Below, piece by piece: positions 16,480 through 19,042 of a DNA stretch of 19,042 nucleotides. A program made the position numbers and the translations under genes. Numbering within the stretch: the stretch's first letter is position 1; each line of letters begins with the position of its first letter. Origin of the DNA: Chloroflexi bacterium RBG_19FT_COMBO_55_16 (lineage in GTDB: Bacteria; Chloroflexota; Anaerolineae; Anaerolineales; UBA4823); contig MGOK01000111.1 of NCBI GenBank assembly GCA_001795335.1, positions 1-19,042 of the forward strand, read 5' to 3'. A model generated the notes under the pieces. The model had not been told where the DNA came from, did no database searches, and worked only from the letters and a program-made list of their open reading frames with translations.

Positions 16480-18294
16480 ATGAAATCCCTCCTCCGCCTG
16501 GGCGTCTTCGTTCGCCCTTACCGCATCCAGGTGTTCCTGGCTCTGCTCACCTTGCTCGCCATCACAAGCATCAGCCTGGTTATTCCAGCGATCATCCGGC
16601 AGGTGATCGACGTAGGGCTGGCGCAGCGCGAAACGCGTTTCCTGGCGCTTTCCGCTTTGTTGATCATGGGGATCGGCACGGCCCGTGCCGGATTGACTTA
16701 CTGGCAACGCTACCTGACCGAATGGATCTCTACCCATATCGGCTTCGACTTACGCAACCGCCTCTACAACCACATCCAGCACCTGCCATTCACCTATCAT
16801 GATCACGCCCAAACCGGCCAGCTGATCAGCCGCTGCATCGAGGATGTGCGCGCTGTCGAGCGTTTTACCGGTTCCGGCTTTGTTGAACTCGTTAACTTGA
16901 CCCTGCTGTTGATCGGCATCGTCACTTTGTTATTCCTGAACAACGCCCGTCTGGCAGCCATCGCCCTCATCCCAATGATCCCACTGGTGCTGGTGACATC
17001 TGAATTTGGCCGACGCGTGAGCAACTATTTCCTGGCGGTTGATAATGCTCTGGGAGAACTATCTTCTCGCCTGCAAGAGAACGTCACCGGAGTTCAGGTG
17101 GTGCGCGCCTTCGCACAAGAGCCATACGAGATTCAGCGCTTCCACAAGGCGAATCGGGTCTTGTTCAATGCCCGTCTCACGGTGATTGGGGAGTGGGCCA
17201 AGATCATGCCGACATCCAACTTCCTGGTGACTTTAGGCACGATCCTTATCCTTTGGTTTGGCGGGCAGATGGCTTTGCGGGGAGAAATGACGATCGGCGA
17301 ATTAGTGGCTTATAACAGCTACCTGCTCCTGCTCGCCGCTCCAGCGGGGCAATTGACCTGGTTGGTCAACATGGCCGGCGAAGCCGTGGCCGGGGCAAAG
17401 CGCGCCTTCGAAGTGCTGGACCATATCCCCGAGATTCAGAGCCCACCAGACGCAGTCACCCTGCCTCCACTTTCCGGTCGTGTGGAGTTCCACAATGTTT
17501 CCTTCGCCTATCAAGGGGACACGACCCGCGCCTTAGAGAATATCAACCTTTCCGTCGAACCAAACCAGGTGGTTGCCCTGATTGGCCCAACCGGGTCAGG
17601 AAAGACCAGCCTGGTCAACCTGATCCCCCGCTTCTATGACGTCAACCAGGGAATGGTGCTGGTTAATGATCAAGACGTGCGGCATGTCGATCTGGTCTCA
17701 TTGCGGAAGCAGATCGGTATTGTGCTCCAGACCTCCCTACTCTTCTCTATGACCATCCGAGAGAATATCGTTTATGGCCGTCCCGAGACCAGTGAAGAAG
17801 AGATCATTGCCGCTGCCCAGGCAGCCCAGGCCCACGAATTCATTATGGTTTTCCCCTCCGGTTACGACACAATGGTCGGCGAACGCGGCGTGACTCTCTC
17901 TGGCGGTCAACGGCAGCGCGTGGCTATCGCTCGGGCGCTCCTCATGAACCCGCGCATCCTGATCCTGGACGACTCGACTTCCAGCGTAGACACGCAGACC
18001 GAGAGCTTGATCCAGAAGGCTCTGGCAAGCCTGATGGAGGGACGCACCACTTTTGTGATTGCCCATCGACTGTCCACAGTACGCCGTGCCGACTTAATCC
18101 TGGTCATGGACGGCGGTCGGATCGTCGAAAGCGGTACACACCTTGAGTTGCTTGCCCAGGGAGGCAGGTACCGGGAGATATACGATTTACAGCTGCGCGA
18201 CCAGGAACAGTTCCGCGAAGAAATGGATAGCCTGGAAACTGCTGCTTCAGCCGCTTTCCCAACAGCCAGGCTGCGCGGCATGGAGACTGAGTGA
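16480..18294 (+). CDS. ABC exporter half-transporter with degenerate catalytic site
   Basis: 604 residues: a six-helix transmembrane domain (about 1-320) fused to a nucleotide-binding domain, the type IV (MsbA-like) exporter layout. Visible motifs are Walker A GPTGSGKTS at 369-377, Q-loop LQTS, signature LSGGQ at 473-477, Walker B ILILDDSTSSVD with Asp497 followed by Asp498, and the H-loop His529 (VIAHRLSTVRRAD). The residue after the Walker B Asp is normally the catalytic Glu; here it is Asp, the signature of the degenerate subunit of heterodimeric exporters such as TM287/288 and BmrCD. The next gene, two bases later, is the likely partner. The substrate could be a drug, lipid or peptide. 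Confidence 0.93.
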   Translation: MKSLLRLGVFVRPYRIQVFLALLTLLAITSISLVIPAIIRQVIDVGLAQRETRFLALSALLIMGIGTARAGLTYWQRYLTEWISTHIGFDLRNRLYNHIQHLPFTYHDHAQTGQLISRCIEDVRAVERFTGSGFVELVNLTLLLIGIVTLLFLNNARLAAIALIPMIPLVLVTSEFGRRVSNYFLAVDNALGELSSRLQENVTGVQVVRAFAQEPYEIQRFHKANRVLFNARLTVIGEWAKIMPTSNFLVTLGTILILWFGGQMALRGEMTIGELVAYNSYLLLLAAPAGQLTWLVNMAGEAVAGAKRAFEVLDHIPEIQSPPDAVTLPPLSGRVEFHNVSFAYQGDTTRALENINLSVEPNQVVALIGPTGSGKTSLVNLIPRFYDVNQGMVLVNDQDVRHVDLVSLRKQIGIVLQTSLLFSMTIRENIVYGRPETSEEEIIAAAQAAQAHEFIMVFPSGYDTMVGERGVTLSGGQRQRVAIARALLMNPRILILDDSTSSVDTQTESLIQKALASLMEGRTTFVIAHRLSTVRRADLILVMDGGRIVESGTHLELLAQGGRYREIYDLQLRDQEQFREEMDSLETAASAAFPTARLRGMETE

Positions 18295-18296
18295 AG

Positions 18297-19042
18297 ATGG
18301 CCCAGTCACAATCTCTCAGTGATGATATCGCTTTCAAAAGCTACGACCCGCATATAACCCGGCGGCTGATTGCCTTCATACAACCATACCGCCTCCAGTT
18401 CTCGCTCGCTTTAATCCTGATGGTGGTCAATTCGGCCGGGGCTGTCGCTGGGCCTTACTTGGTTAAAATCGCCATAGACTCCGGAATAAGCGCCGCTTCC
18501 CTGACCAAACTACGGCAGGCAGTGGTGCTTTACCTGGTGATCGCTGGCATTCAGTGGGCAGCCACGTATCTACGAGTGAAAATTATGGCCCGCGTCGGCC
18601 AGTCGATCATCTTTGATTTTCGCGCCAGGCTTTTCGAACACCTTCAGCGGCTTTCGCTGAGCTTCTACAACCGCTATAGCGTTGGGCGCGTGATTACGCG
18701 GGTGATCAACGATGTGGGGGTCCTGCGTGAATTTATCACCTGGGCGGTACTGGCTATCGCCCGGGATTTATTCGCCCTGGTAGGGATCGTGATCGCCATG
18801 CTGAGCATGGACTTGCGTCTCTCATTGATCGCCTTCACGGTATTGCCATTGATGCTCTGGGCTACCTCCTTTTTCAAAAAGAAAGCCCGGGAGAATTATC
18901 GCCTGGTGCGATCAGCCATCAGCTGGGTCAACTCGGTCTTGGCCGAGAACATCAACGGAGTGCGGGTGGTTCAGGCCTTCTCGCGCCAGGAAATTAACTA
19001 CCGATACTTCCGTGACGAGGTTAACCAAAACAACCGGTCGGT
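18297..19042 (+). CDS. ABC exporter half-transporter, second subunit (partial)
   Basis: Runs off the right edge after about 248 codons. The visible part is the transmembrane domain: RRLIAFIQPYRLQFSLALIL, the coupling-type region FDFRARLFEHLQRLSLSFYNRYSVGRVITRVINDV, and ENINGVRVVQAFSRQE, all typical of MsbA-like exporters. The ATPase domain is outside the window. I place the start at ATG 18297, two bases after the previous stop; an in-frame GTG at 18291 would overlap that stop and sits five bases from GGAG, so it is also possible. Adjacent half-transporters of this kind usually form a heterodimer. Confidence 0.9.
   Translation, partial: MAQSQSLSDDIAFKSYDPHITRRLIAFIQPYRLQFSLALILMVVNSAGAVAGPYLVKIAIDSGISAASLTKLRQAVVLYLVIAGIQWAATYLRVKIMARVGQSIIFDFRARLFEHLQRLSLSFYNRYSVGRVITRVINDVGVLREFITWAVLAIARDLFALVGIVIAMLSMDLRLSLIAFTVLPLMLWATSFFKKKARENYRLVRSAISWVNSVLAENINGVRVVQAFSRQEINYRYFRDEVNQNNRS

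Overview
The window looks like chromosomal backbone from a member of the Chloroflexota, most likely class Anaerolineae. This is inferred from gene content, not from a marker search: an ATPase of the glutamate-mutase MutL type standing next to unfamiliar membrane proteins, an LPXTG-type surface protein with a threonine-rich stalk, a pyruvate:ferredoxin oxidoreductase typical of an anaerobe, and an rpsU-infA pair. I see no insertion sequence, tRNA, rRNA, CRISPR array or phage gene.

Layout. 1-1001 (-): partial cyclic-nucleotide-binding-like membrane protein, cut by the left edge. 1172-2632 (+): phosphohexomutase. 2637-10120 (-): a tightly packed eight-gene run. In transcription order it holds a small protein, two membrane proteins of unknown function, a zinc-ribbon membrane protein, a polytopic membrane protein, a MutL-like ASKHA ATPase, a barrel/KOW-like protein and the LPDTG protein. 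Three of its junctions are GTGA start/stop overlaps, so it is probably one translationally coupled operon. 10121-10486: a 366-base regulatory gap with a perfect 20-base palindrome and a second inverted repeat. 10487-15096 (+): nifJ followed by a dihydroorotate-dehydrogenase-like flavoprotein, then a hairpin terminator. 15206-15698 (-): rpsU-infA behind a perfect-consensus sigma-70 promoter and a leader that contains an intrinsic terminator. 16019-19042 (+): a hypothetical gene and two adjacent ABC exporter half-transporters, the second cut by the right edge.

How the genes work together. The phosphohexomutase supplies sugar phosphates for the cell envelope. NifJ interconverts pyruvate and acetyl-CoA with ferredoxin, and its flavoprotein neighbour probably serves the same redox step but lacks the catalytic cysteine of class 1A DHODH. 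The two ABC halves look like a heterodimeric exporter with one degenerate ATP site, the first half carrying Asp where the catalytic Glu should be. The best candidate for an undescribed system is the eight-gene MutL operon: an actin/Hsp70-fold ATPase without its usual B12 mutase, a probable soluble partner, four integral membrane proteins (one with a cytoplasmic zinc ribbon and an array of Asp-Trp-Leu motifs) and a sortase-type surface protein. Its promoter, and that of the cyclic-nucleotide-binding-like gene, share an extended -10 exactly six bases before the ATG, which suggests leaderless transcripts.
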